Positions 47,173 through 57,312 of a stretch of 64,000 nt of DNA are shown here, one piece after another. The notes beneath the pieces were generated by a model. The model did no database searches and had not been told where the DNA came from. It worked only from the letters and a program-made list of their open reading frames with translations. Position numbers and translations under genes: made by a program. The stretch is taken from assembly GCA_028673005.1 (NCBI GenBank), contig CM054115.1, positions 192,394,370 through 192,458,369 of the forward strand, given 5' to 3'. Each line of letters begins with the position of its first letter. Within the stretch, counting starts at the first letter, position 1. The stretch is from Tanypteryx hageni (taxonomy: Eukaryota; Arthropoda; Insecta; Odonata; Petaluridae).

Positions 47173-49170
47173 TAGTTGGCGCTTGCATTCTGCAAGAGTT
47201 TCATTCACCCTGATAAACATTAATTATTCAGAGAGATATAACATTATAAAAAATATTTTTTAATTCAAAAGTTCTCACCTTTGCACCCAATTACTATCTT
47301 ACCTTATTCAAAAATATTTGATTAAAGCAATGCCTTAAATTTGCAATCTTATGAATATTATACTTGATCTAATGAAAGGTACTAATTCCACATATTTTTG
47401 TAAAATTTTGAATTTGCAGAAAATATAGAAGTGAAATAAAATTTATTTAATTTTTTAAAATTTAAAAATGTATTACGACTGCAATAATTCTTTGATGGAG
47501 ATTTTAAAATATTTGTTAGTTCCAATGCACTAAGTTCTACATAACTATAAAATTACAGTTTCCTACCATCCTACCCCTAGGTTAATAAATATTTATCTAT
47601 TTTTTTAATTTTAAGAGTTCTTAACAGGCTAAAAATTAAAATATCAAAATTTCGGTAAATTTATTCTCGTTGTTTTCCAAAGTCTGTCGGTAAAAAAATT
47701 TCAGCTTCGTAGCACATTCGGTAATACATAAACCTTATAAATATTTTAAAACAGTTGCGCATTTTTAGAAATCCCTCGTTTGAGCGCTTGCAAAATTTCC
47801 TTTTTTGGCATAATCTGCCACAAAATGGCTGAAAATACTCGAATCTACTACTTATAGTTTCCAAGATAGACACTATTAAACTTTAATGTGCAACTAGGGT
47901 TAAAATAACCCCTAAAAATTATAAATTTGGAAATTTTCGATTTTCATAGTTGGTAATATGCAAAATTCTATAATCCTGCAAAATTTCAGCTTCTTAATGT
48001 TTTCATTGGTCAACACACTGGATTAGGTTTTCCCATGCTAACTTATAGGAGATATTCTGGGGTCTCTGGTGTCGAACCCAGGACACTGTTAGTAAAAGTA
48101 GCAGTAATTGTTAATAGATATTGCGGCCATATAGAAACACAGAAAATTTTATTTTTCTAGATTATGAGCAAATGCTGGAAATTAATTTACAAAAATAGTG
48201 CAATGCATTTCTTATGAGAAAAAACGCTAATTTCGGAATTTCAGGAGTTTAACCCATATTACTTAGATGAGAATTCTCATTTATCTGTAAGTTTCTTTAT
48301 CATATCTACAAAAACTGAAACTTTCAGCTCTCTAGCTCTTGTAGTTGGGGCGGGAGAGTAGTATCCTCCTATATGTTATCTGTTATATCCTCCTCTGTAA
48401 GGAACATTTTATGTATAATGATATCATTATAATAGTAGATGGTGCTTGTATTCTGCAAGCATATCATCTCACCTTGAAAAAACCTACATTTTTCAGGTAG
48501 ACATTTCATCATTACGAATATATTTTTAATTCAATAAATATGTCACCTCCGCGGCGACTTTTGTTTTTAATATTAATAGATAAAAACAATGCCCTTACTT
48601 GGCATTTTTAGGAATTTTATACTTTCTGAATTATGGGGTACTAATGATACACATTTCAGCCAAATTTAAAAGTTGTAGTATTTCTAGAAGTGAAGTAATA
48701 TTTTTCTAATTGTTTAAATTTTTAACATTATTAACGGCCGCCGCAATATATTTATGGAGAGATTCAAATTTTTATTTCTGTAAATACACTACTCTGTAAA
48801 TAACTTGAAAATTTCAGCTTCCTAGCTCATCCCGTAGTGTCTAAACATTAACCTGTTTGTTTAAATTTAAGAATTTTTACCTGCAAACAAATAAAACCAT
48901 CAAAATTTCTATAATCTCCATTTCGGTTTTTTACAAATCGTACCTCTTAAAATATTGTCAGCTTCGTAGCACTTTCAAAAATACATAAACCTTGAAAATT
49001 TGTTTAAACAATTGCAAATTTTTAGCGGCCGCATTGTGTCACTTTTTCGGGATTTTCCTAGATAAGAAAAAATTTAAAATTTCCAACTTATCTGGAAGTG
49101 CCAAAACATTAGTATCCTTCTATATATATTATTATATCCTTTTCCTCTGTAAGGAACGTCCATATATTAT
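44600..49170. repeat. Array of ~750-bp units in both orientations
   Basis: At least six related units lie side by side. There is an inverted partial (about 44640-45060), a direct partial (45105-45520), two direct complete units (45563-46300 and 46345-47085), a diverged inverted one (about 47165-48358) and an inverted one (48360-49165). Each complete direct unit begins near ATATAACATA/'GGAGGATAC', has two GC islands (CGGCCG) about 285 bp apart in otherwise very AT-rich sequence, and ends with the hairpin GCTTGC-AGTAT-GCAAGC followed by 'ACCAAC.ACTAGT' and, in two units, TATGTTATAT. About 70-bp linkers with 'CTCCTCTGTAAG' separate units. No coding capacity. It could be a cluster of one MITE family or an inverted-unit satellite. 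Confidence 0.75.
47117..47171. repeat. (TA)n microsatellite inside the array
   Basis: A run of about 27 nearly perfect TA units at the boundary between the last direct and the first inverted unit of the array. The Tyr-Ile frames over it are artefacts. Confidence 0.9.
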
Positions 49171-49665
49171 AATATATATAACATGACCTTCTCCATGTAT
49201 GTATGTTCAGTTAGTGCCTGGCTGTCGAAGGGTAAGGACGTGCCTTTCACTTCCTCCTGCGAGAGCTTCTGACCTGCGGGTGACCGGCGCATTAATAGCA
49301 GTAGCTGTAGAGTAGCTGTAGCAGCTGTCCTTCCGTAGCTGTATCGTTGTGTAGCAGTAGAAGTAGAGTCGAAGTAACCGTACTGATAAGTAGAACTAAC
49401 ATTTATTTATATTGTTTATTGTAGTATCTCTTAATCCCAATATCGTTATTTTTCAGTCGTATTTTCTAGCATTTGCTTTAAAAAAAACTCATATTCAAGT
49501 AGTAATTGTTTCTGTTAGAACTCTACGCTGTTTGTGCACTAACTTAACTTGTTTTAACTTGATTATCGAAGTGGTGTACTAATTTAAATTGTTTTAACGC
49601 TTTTTTGTGTTTCTATCTTTCCTGTTCGCTAACGTTGTTTATGCGGTGAGTCAGCGCTTCGCTTT

Positions 49666-49726
49666 CATCTACATCTACATCAACATTATACCCTGCAAGT
49701 CACCTTTTCGGTGGATGGCAGGGGTT
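49666..49726 (-). repeat. Orphan LINE A 3' tail inserted in a LINE 5' UTR
   Basis: Only about 60 bp: on the minus strand it reads as the terminal stem-loop (CCCTGCCATCCACC, then GGTGACTTGCAGGG) and (GTAGAT)-type tail. It is absent from the homologous place in the minus-strand A2 5' UTR. This looks like an extremely 5'-truncated insertion that contains little more than the 3' structure. Confidence 0.7.
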
Positions 49727-49837
49727 ACTGCGTTACTCTCTAGCGTAGACCTTAAGTCCACGAATTAGTTAGTCACTTAGTATAACCTTAGCTTGAAGTA
49801 TAATTTAATTCGTAGCTAGTACAGATTAGTGTTTAGA

Positions 49838-50870
49838 ATGGCTTCACATAGGATTCCCGTTTCCTCCTTTCTATGCGATGCTGATTTCGAGGGAATGAGG
49901 TCTTGAATCACGGAGCTGGTAAGAGAAGTTACGGATCTCCGTCGGAGGGTGGCAAGAGCGGAGTCGGCCCTTGTTCGTGTTGGGAGAACGCATCCATCCG
50001 CGAGAACTCACGGCGGCATGATGGCGACTCGGGTGCGCTCGAGTGCGAAAGTCGGTGGTGTGATCGAAGGTGAATGTGGGACCTGTTCGGGAGCTGGGGT
50101 CGCTCCAATCCTGAAACCCAACGATTGGAGAGTATTCTCCAACCGGGGGGATCGTGGGGTGGTTCTGCGAAGGCTGGGAGCTGGGAATGCCTCGGCAGAC
50201 CCTCTTCCAGTTTGCAATCTGTTCGCGGCGTTGCCGGAGAACGACACTTCGGCCGATGCTCTAGCATCCACTACAGTCTCTTTGGCGGAGGATGGATCTT
50301 TGGGAAGTCGGGGTGGGAAAAGAAAGCTCTTAGTAATATATAGTACTAATGTCCGGCGTGTTATGGCTCCCTTGCTAACTCGGGCCCGCCGGGAGGGAGT
50401 GGCTGAGCGGCTTTTCTCTAGGTGTATACCAGGAGGAACGGACCCCCAAGTGACGAGGGCGGTACGGGAGTCGGTGGAGTCAACGGGTTGCTCTAGGCTG
50501 CGGATGGTGGTCCATGTTGGGACTAATGACGCCTCGAAGCGCGGATCCGAGGAGATTCTAAATTCTTTTGAGGACTTGGTCACCGAGATCACTCATGTCC
50601 GAGAGGAGTCGGGTTCTGATGTGCGGCTCACCATTTGTAGTATTGTCCCGCGGATTGGCTGTGGTTCGGAGGTTTGGAGCCGCGTGGCGGGGCTAAACCA
50701 AAGGCTATGGAATTTCTGTGTGGGCATGGGAGTCGACTTCGTTGATATTCGGCCGGTTCTCGGATCGTGTAGTGTACCCCTAAACGGCTCTGGAGTCCAT
50801 TACACGACCGAGGCTTCACAGAGTGTAACGTGTAGGATCTTCGACCATGGTAAGTCTTGTTTAGATTAAA
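49838..50870 (+). pseudogene. LINE A-type ORF1 (SGNH esterase), third copy
   Basis: It begins 'MASHRIPVSSF' at 49838. A TGA at 49904-49906 interrupts it, after which 306 codons are open in the same frame (49949-50869) to the TAA. The nucleophile block is degraded ('VIYSTNVRR' in place of 'VMGSSNVWR'), while 'VHVGTNDAS' and 'GVHYTTEAS' are intact. The codon that is a stop in the other two copies is CGA here (50600-50602). Basic N-terminus, no zinc knuckle. Same proposed role as the other ORF1 copies; likely non-functional because of the early stop and the lost Gly. Confidence 0.85.
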
Positions 50871-50898
50871 GAGTAAAGTAAAGTAAAGAAACAAAATG

Positions 50899-51249
50899 TA
50901 GATGAATTTGTTAATAAGTTAAATAACATATATCCTTCAATTAAGTTCTCTTATGAACTTCAAGAAAACAACACCTTGCCATTTTTGGACTTGCTTATCA
51001 TAAATAATAGACAACACATCGAGTTTGACATTTTTAGAAAACCTACACATACTGATAACTTCATTCCTTACAACTCCTTTCACCCTATGAACCAAAAAAT
51101 AGCTGTGTTTCAATTTTTAACACACAGATTATGTAACATCCCCCTCAATAAAATCAGATATGCAAAGGAACATAAACACATAAAACAAATTGCCGCTAAA
51201 CTTGGATACAATAATAATTTAATTAATAAATTAGTGAGAAAACCTAACT
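50899..51249 (+). pseudogene. Penelope-like RT, thumb region
   Basis: Starts in frame at 'VDEFVNKLNNIYPSI' and continues through 'LPFLDLLIINNRQHIEFDI', 'RKPTHTDNFIPYNSFHP' and 'KIAVFQFLTHRLCNIPL' to 'NKLVRKPN'. These are characteristic C-terminal RT motifs of Penelope-like elements. There is no stop inside the piece. It ends at the LTR junction (51250). Confidence 0.85.
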
Positions 51250-51454
51250 TGTAACAAGACCAGACCGATAACGGACTTTGCCCTTCATTTTATTTTGTTT
51301 TTGCGCGCAGCCAACAGGGTGCGCGTCAGTTCTCTCCTCTCTTGTGGAAGCTTACGTAGTGTAGTGTGCGCCCCAGGCGATTAAAGGTGTTTGTGTTATT
51401 ACGTGTAACTTTCATTTGTGCCCTTTCCTCTCCGAGAAACCCTAGCCCGTCACA
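51250..51454 (+). repeat. Gypsy 1 5' LTR
   Basis: 205 bp, begins TGTAAC and ends TCACA, directly followed by the primer-binding site two bases on. Equal in length to the 3' LTR. Confidence 0.95.
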
Positions 51455-51456
51455 AA

Positions 51457-51477
51457 TGGCGCCCAACTCGCGGCTCG
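51457..51477 (+). other. Gypsy 1 primer-binding site (tRNA-Lys type)
   Basis: TGGCGCCCAAC followed by TCGCGGCTCG. From knowledge of eukaryotic tRNA-Lys(CUU), this matches the complement of its 3' end at about 18 of 21 positions. It lies 2 bp after the LTR, where minus-strand synthesis would start. Confidence 0.75.
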
Positions 51478-52263
51478 GAAGCAGATAAAAGTATGCAAAG
51501 GAATATATGCGTTTCCAACACTCATCAGTTCTGAGCATCGGATTCCGGAAGCAGCGTAACCAATTCCATGTTGTGTACAGATACCTCCTCACTTAGTGCC
51601 ATATACAGCGAAATTGAGTGCGACACTTGTGTCCGCAAATTTCTAATTTGTATTTTGGCCATAATTACTGTGTGCTGTTTATTTTCTACGTGTTAGTGCT
51701 ATACATCCTGCAACGTGATTTTCTTAAGTATCCTTCCGCGAAGCGATACTTCTTCGCCTACTTCCACCTACAGTGAAATTAAGTGTGATACGTTTCCGTA
51801 AATTTCAAATTTGTATTTTTGGCCATAATTAGTGTGTGCTGTTCATTTTCTACGTGTTAGTGCTATACATCCTGCCACGTGGTTTTTTTATGTATCCTTT
51901 CGCGAAGCGATACTTCTTCGCTTACTTCCACCTACAGTGAAAATTAGTGCGATACGTGTGTCCGTAAATTTCTTATTTCCACGTGATATTATTCGCTCGC
52001 TGCGAAAATATTTGTCCTTTCGCGCTGCGACAATTTTCTGTCCTTCAGCGCTGCGGCATTGTGTTCTTCTCCGTGGCCATATTGTTTTACTCGCGGCCAT
52101 ATTGCTTTTTTGGCCAAACTGCGTTCTTCCACGTGGTTGTTACTTTGTGCGGCCATATTGCTTTTTCCGCGCTGCGACCTTGGGCCTTGCCGCCTAGCGA
52201 ATTTTTCCGTATTTCCGCTGAGTGATATTGTTTCCTGCGTGGATTAGTTTAGAAATAGCTACC
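51478..52263 (+). other. Gypsy 1 leader region
   Basis: About 790 bp between PBS and gag. It contains a direct repeat: a block with 'GTGTGCTGTT.ATTTTCTACGTGTTAGTGC' type sequence followed by 'CGCGAAGCGATACTTCTTCG' occurs at about 51660-51780 and again at 51830-51950. Frames here (up to 121 codons) have no recognisable domain. Confidence 0.6.
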
Positions 52264-53165
52264 ATGCCTAAATCTGAATCATCACCCACGGAAGGGACGA
52301 GTGAATCTCCACCAGCCTTGACGTCATCAAACGAACAATTTTAGGCGCTGATTGCGCAAATTACGGACTCGGCAAGAAAGATTGTTCTTGATAGGCAATT
52401 GACGAGCCCCGTCCTTGTTACACCAAGTAGCGGCAATTTTTCTAAATGTACTTATCGATTTAACGGCAGTGCTTCGTCTGATGTTGACGCACTCTTGGAC
52501 TCGGTTTTGACCTTTAAGGATTGCGCAAATGTCAGCGAAGAAAATGCATTACGTGGTGTCTCAATGCTTCTAGAAGGCATTGCTGCGACATGGTGGCAGG
52601 GTATAAAGAGAGATATTTCGGACTGGGACGGTGCCGTGTGCGCGTTTCGAGACGCGTTCTCTCGCAAATTGCCGCCTCATCTCGTCTTTAGAGAGATTTT
52701 TGCACGCGAGCAACACGAAAATGAAACAAGCGAGATTTTTGTATGCCACATTCGTGCCAACTTGTCACAATTACCGTATACCTTGCCAGAACGCGCGCAA
52801 TTAGATATTGTATACGGGTTAATGAATAGAAAAGTTAGGAAAAGACTTTCACCTAGCGATTTCGACTCATTCAAGTCTTTTGCAACGTGCAAAAGACATT
52901 GAACACTCACGGCGTGAGGTTGTGCGACCATCAAAGGATGTCAGTAGTAATGAAGGTAGAGACCGACCGGAGAAGAAACAGCGTCCGAGGTGTTGTTACT
53001 GTAAATATTTCGGCCACGTTGAATCAGATTGCAGGTAAGCAAAGGCAACTAAGGGTGATGTTGTAAAATCAGTAAAATCATCACCCCAAACCCAAACCCA
53101 AACCGCCAAAACAACTAATAACGTGTTTTGGGTGCGGTACCCCAGGTTACGTCAGAAGCAACTGT
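52264..53165 (+). pseudogene. Gypsy 1 gag
   Basis: Gag starts at ATG 52264 ('MPKSESSPTEGTSES'). A TAG at 52342-52344 breaks it early. The capsid-like part ('RGVSMLLEGIAATWWQGIK', 'LVFREIFAREQHENETSEI') is open to about 52870, where a frameshift moves to 'LLQRAKDIEHSRREV'. A CCHC zinc knuckle follows ('CCYCKYFGHVESDC', near 52990) with a TAA right after it, and a second knuckle-like 'CFGCGTPGYVRSNC' near 53125 in which His is replaced by Tyr. Gag would form the particle and bind the element RNA. Confidence 0.85.
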
Positions 53166-53228
53166 CCTAACTGTGCGCCTCCCATGAAAACTGAAAGTAC
53201 GATTGTCTCATCCTTCAATTTTATGCAG

Positions 53229-56200
53229 TAAACCTTCTCTATTGATGATGGTTCATCGCGACCAATGCTCCCGGTCCAGATTTCAGGACTGGATGGTCTA
53301 GCTTGTCTTGACACTGGCTCCCAAAGAAGTATAGCCGGTGCACAGCTTTATCATATATTAATTTCTCGAGGGCGTCCGTTCAGCGAGACTTCCCTGGACA
53401 TGAAGTTAGCTGATGGAAAAACGCATCGCGTATTAGCCAGGAGTTTTTCTGTGGAAATTTCTGTCGTCAACCGTACGATCCTAACGACCTTGATCGCAAT
53501 TCCGGACCATCCGGAGAGCCGGATGCTACTTGGCATAGATTTTATCCGAAGTGCTGGCATGGTTCTGGATCTTCCCGGACATGAATGGTTCTTCAAGGAA
53601 GATCCCAGTTGCCGCCACGGTTTTGTACGAGAAGAAGATATTGCTACATCTGTACCTGTGAGCAACGTCCACGTCAGCAACCTGCCATTACGGGATGATG
53701 AAGGACAGAATTTGGATGAGGACCAGAAACGCCGCATCACCGCACTTCTCGCTGAATATGAAGATGTCTTTTCTCCTAGCAAGGAGCCCACTCCATTTGC
53801 AGAGCATGCTATTAAGGTAACCGATGATACTCCAATCGCTGTACCCACATATAGGCTGTTACCTGCCAAAAAGGAGTTTCTTCAGCAGGACCTTGAGAGA
53901 ATGCTGGCTGAGGACATCATCGAGGAGTGTGATTCTCCCTATGCAGCGCCCGTCGTCCTCGTGCCCAAAAAGGACGGAACCTTTCGGACCTGCGTTGATT
54001 ACAGACGCCTGAACAGTCTGACGGTTCCAGACAGATACCCTTTACCTCGTGTAGATGACCTACATCACGCAGCAAAGCAGTCCCTGTACATGACTACGCT
54101 TGACTTACGTTCAGGGTATTGGTAGGTTCCGGTCAAGATTGAAGACAGAGACAAAACTGCGTTTATCTCGCCCTTGGGCCACTTCCGATTCAAACGCATG
54201 CCATTTGGTCTCCGAAATGCTCCTGCCACCTTTCAAAGGCTGATTGACCGTCTCCGATCTGGTCTTAGAGATGTCCAGGTACTGGCGTACTTGGATGATT
54301 TGATCATTTTATCGTCATCTTTTGATGAACACATGGAAGACCTTCGCCAAGTGTTTAGTCGCCTGCAACAATTCAGGTTACATGTAAATAAGTCAAAGTG
54401 CACACTTGGGTCGTCGGAGGTAAAATATCTTGGCCATCTTATTACACCTCAAGGATACAAACCAGATCCCGGTAAGATAGCCGTCATCGCAGAAATGAGA
54501 GCACCTAAGAATGTCAAAGAACTCATAACGTTTCTGCAGACAGGGTCCTGGTTCCGACGGTTTGTGCCTAACTATTCCTGTGTTGCTCGACCTCTAAGTG
54601 ATTTGACGAAAAATAATGCTTTATGGAATTGGGGACCGAGTCAAGATGATGCATTCAAGATGCTCAAGGAATTATTAACAACACCGCCCATCCTTCGGCA
54701 AGCAGACCATACACTGCCATATATGCTCCCAACAGACGCAAGCGCTTACGCTTTGGGAGCGGTTCTACTCCAGGGGGAGCTTCCAGACCAACGCCCCGTC
54801 GAGTATGCGAGCAGACTGCTGACTGCCCCTGAGCGCAATTATAGTACGCCTGAGAGGGAGGCGTTGGCAGTTGTCTGGGCCTTGGAAAATTTCCGGGGAT
54901 ACTTAGAAGGAGCACCTCTGACAGTTGTTACTGATCACCAACCTTTCCGCTGGCTCATAACACTCAAGTCACCTAGTGGTCACCTGGCAAGATGGGCTCT
55001 ATCTCTACAATCATACGATATTCAAGTAGAATACACTCCAGGGCGATGTAACGTAGTGGCTGATACGCTATCACGTCCACCAGGCCAATATGAGGATATG
55101 AATATCCGTTCTGTGACTGTCGACATGCCGACCACCTCTGCAGAAGTTATCAGGCAGGAGCAGCTGGCTGATCCAGAAATTAAGCAGATAATCGACTGCT
55201 CCGAGTCACAAGAGAATGCAGTAGATTTTTTACGATGGACTGACCGGGGATATATTATGCTCAATGGCATTTTGTATAGATATTCCCCTGAGCATGATGA
55301 TGGAGATGCCCAGCAGGTCTTACCACGGACAAAAATACCCAGGATATTGTACGAATATCATGATTCGCCCACCGCCGGACATTTCGGTGCAGAAAAGACC
55401 TTGCAGAAGATCGGCTCCATATACTACTGGATAGGAATGCGTCGCACGGTCACAGATCATGTGAAATCATGTATCGAGTGCCAGCGCTTTAAGCCTAGCA
55501 ACCTCAAACCAGCTGGACTCCTACAAACGCCTATACAATACCAACGGTTTGAAGTGCTATCGATGGACCTATTTGGTCCACTGCCAGAGACATCTACCGG
55601 GGAGCGGTGGATTTTTATAGTGGAGGATACATCAACTCGATGGGTAGAATTGTTCCCACTGAAAGTTGCTACTGCTGCTGCGTGCGCAAGACTTCTAATC
55701 GACGAAGTGATCCTTCGGTTCGGAACCCCGCGACGGGTCATTAGTGACAACGGCACGCAGTTTGTAAGCGATGTACTGCAAAAGGTTGCATACTGTCTGG
55801 GTTTCAACCAGAGTTTGATACCTGCGTATCATCCTGAGGCCAACCCTGTAGAGCGAAAGAATCGGGACCTAAAGACCCAACTGGCTATCTTCACCGCCAA
55901 TTGCCACAGCGGATGGAAATATCACCTACCGAGCATTCGATTCGCGATGAATGCGACGAAGAGTCAGGCAACCGGTTTTTCCCCTGCTTACTTGTGTTTC
56001 GGGCGTGAACTTCGTACACCTGACGGCGTCAACCGTGATCTACGTGCGATAGTTGAGAATTCGCCGTTTGTACAGGAAATTACTCCGTACCTGAAAACCT
56101 TTGCGAAAGCACTGAGAGAAGCGAAGGAAAAGCATGAAATTCAGCAAGATCGCTCAAAATCATACGCTGACGAGAAAAGAAGAAGCGGCATTAACTTTAA

Positions 56201-56819
56201 GATTGGGGATAGGGTTCTGGTCGAGATACACGCGTTAAGTAAAGCCAAACATGGCTACACTTCAAAGTTTGCCCCTCGACGAGATGGCCCATATTTGATT
56301 TGCAAGCATGTCTCACCGAGCACATATCAGATTGCAACTCCTGAAGCACCTAATATCCCTATTGGTGTTTACCATGTGTCGTCCTTGGCTCCCTTTGTCG
56401 CCACTCTTGGTGCCCCTGATCCGTGTCTATTACGGCCGCTGCGGAAACGTGGCCGTCCACGGCAACAGCAATCAGCCCCAAGACCTGCATCGGTGCCTTT
56501 TAGGACATCGGTGCCTTCTACGTCATCGGTGCCTTCTACGTCATCGGTGCCTTCCAGGACATCATTCCCTTCCAGGACATCGGTGCCTTCTACGTCATCG
56601 GCGCCTTCCAGGACATCATTCCCTTCCAGGACATCGGCGCCTTCTACGTCATCGGTGCCTTTCAGGACATCATTCCCTTCCAGGACATCGGTGCCTTCTA
56701 CGTCATCGGTGCCTTCCAGGACATCAGTGCCTTCTACTTCATCGGTGACTTCCCACATACCTGCGCTACCTACTAGGATGCAGCCACCTAGGAGATGCCG
56801 CCAGTGGCAGACCTTGTAG
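53229..56819 (+). pseudogene. Gypsy 1 pro-pol, one internal stop
   Basis: Protease comes first ('CLDTGSQRSIAG', 'MLLGIDFI'), then RT ('FRTCVDYRRLNSLTVPDRY', 'TTLDLRSGYW'). A TAG at 54123-54125 stands where 'GYWQVPV' normally has Gln, so one C-to-T change explains it. The same frame is then open for 881 codons from 54174. RT continues with 'FGLRNAPATFQRL' and catalytic 'YLDD' (54288-54299). RNase H has 'PTDASAYALGAVL' and 'VVTDHQPFRWL'. Integrase has an HHCC finger (about 55360-55485), acidic triad D 55566, D 55746 and E 55851 (34 residues between the last two), and a GPY/F module ('RRDGPYLICKHV'). A Ser/Thr/Pro repeat tail follows. Otherwise well preserved. Confidence 0.93.
56489..56746 (+). 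repeat. 18-bp coding minisatellite at the pol C-terminus
   Basis: About 14 in-frame units encoding VPSTSS, SFPSRT or SAPSRT hexapeptides. The basic unit is GTGCCTTCTACGTCATCG, alternating with CCTTCCAGGACATC versions, so a higher-order 36- or 54-bp pattern is visible. It follows the integrase GPY/F module as a low-complexity tail and should vary in length between copies. Confidence 0.9.
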
Positions 56820-56849
56820 AATTGCATTCGAGGTCGTACATGCCATTCT

Positions 56850-56860
56850 AAGGGGGAGGA
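56850..56860 (+). other. Gypsy 1 polypurine tract
   Basis: AAGGGGGAGGA immediately abuts the TGTAAC start of the 3' LTR, the expected plus-strand primer position. Confidence 0.9.
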
Positions 56861-57065
56861 TGTAACGAGACCAGACCGATAACGGACTTTGCTCTTCATT
56901 TTATTTTGTTTTTGCGGGCAGACAACAGGGTGCACGTCAGTTCTCTCCTCTCTTGTGGAAGCTTACGTAGTGTAGTGTGCGCCCCAGGCGATTAAAGGTG
57001 TTTGTGTTATTACATGTAACTTTCATTTGTGCCTTTTCCTCTCCGAGAAACCCTAGCCCGTCACA
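56861..57065 (+). repeat. Gypsy 1 3' LTR
   Basis: 205 bp, TGTAAC to TCACA, with seven single-base differences from the 5' LTR that I can count. It is followed by AACT, which completes the target duplication, and by the Penelope reading frame. Confidence 0.95.
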
Positions 57066-57262
57066 AACTTTAATAAAACTTTGTACAAAGCCACTTCCCT
57101 TAAATTAGACACCAAAAAAGAGGACAAATTTGTAAAATTGCCTTATTTTCCACCATTAAAAAGAGGCTTGAACAAAATTTTTAAACATAAGAATTATACC
57201 ATAACATACACAAATCCTTATAATTTGAAAAATTTACTGGGCAGTACAAAAGACAGAGCAGA
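57066..57262 (+). pseudogene. Penelope-like element, linker piece
   Basis: Open in the frame that continues from 51249 after removal of the LTR element. It contains 'FVKLPYFPPLKRGLNKIFK' and 'NLKNLLGSTKDRA', the region between RT and the GIY-YIG domain in Penelope-like proteins. It ends where LTR-like sequence of Gypsy 2 begins (57263). Confidence 0.85.
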
Positions 57263-57312
57263 ATGCAGCATTTTCCTACTTTTGACGGTTTTTCGAGTTC
57301 CCCATAAGTTTA

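Larger units (their letters stand above)
49197..50898 (+). mobile_element. CR1-type LINE, 5' UTR and ORF1 only (cut by the Penelope element)
   Basis: The 5' UTR opens near 49197 and shares 'GGACGTGCCTTTCACT' with the minus-strand A2 element. ORF1 follows. Similarity stops shortly after the ORF1 stop at 50868-50870, and a Penelope-like coding sequence begins at about 50899 after an AGTAA-type run (50871-50890). LINE copies are usually truncated at the 5' end, so loss of the 3' half is best explained by the Penelope insertion. ORF2 should then lie beyond the window. Confidence 0.75.
51250..57065 (+). mobile_element. Ty3/Gypsy LTR retrotransposon 1, complete
   Basis: A 5.8-kb element with 205-bp LTRs, TGTAAC...TCACA ends and the 4-bp duplication AACT (51246-51249 and 57066-57069). 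It has a tRNA-Lys-type primer-binding site, gag, pro-pol and a polypurine tract. Domain order PR-RT-RNase H-IN places it in Ty3/Gypsy. I count seven mismatches between the LTRs (about 3.4%), so the insertion is not recent. There is no envelope frame. gag is broken by two stops and a frameshift, pol by one stop. Confidence 0.95.

Noticed and set aside
48068..48090. Possible Pol III B-box on the minus strand (GGTTCGACACC)
   Set aside because: No A-box at the right distance and no tRNA fold; too little to call a tRNA or SINE.
44600..49170. CRISPR-like or rDNA spacer interpretation of the repeat array
   Set aside because: Units are ~750 bp, in both orientations, and no rRNA or short regularly spaced repeats are present; the genome is eukaryotic.
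50008..50592. 194-codon minus-strand frame
   Set aside because: Antisense of the esterase-type ORF1, which is GC-rich and thereby open on both strands; the plus-strand protein has clear domain motifs.
56369..56935. 188-codon minus-strand frame over the end of Gypsy 1
   Set aside because: It is the antisense of the 18-bp minisatellite, which keeps all frames open by its period.
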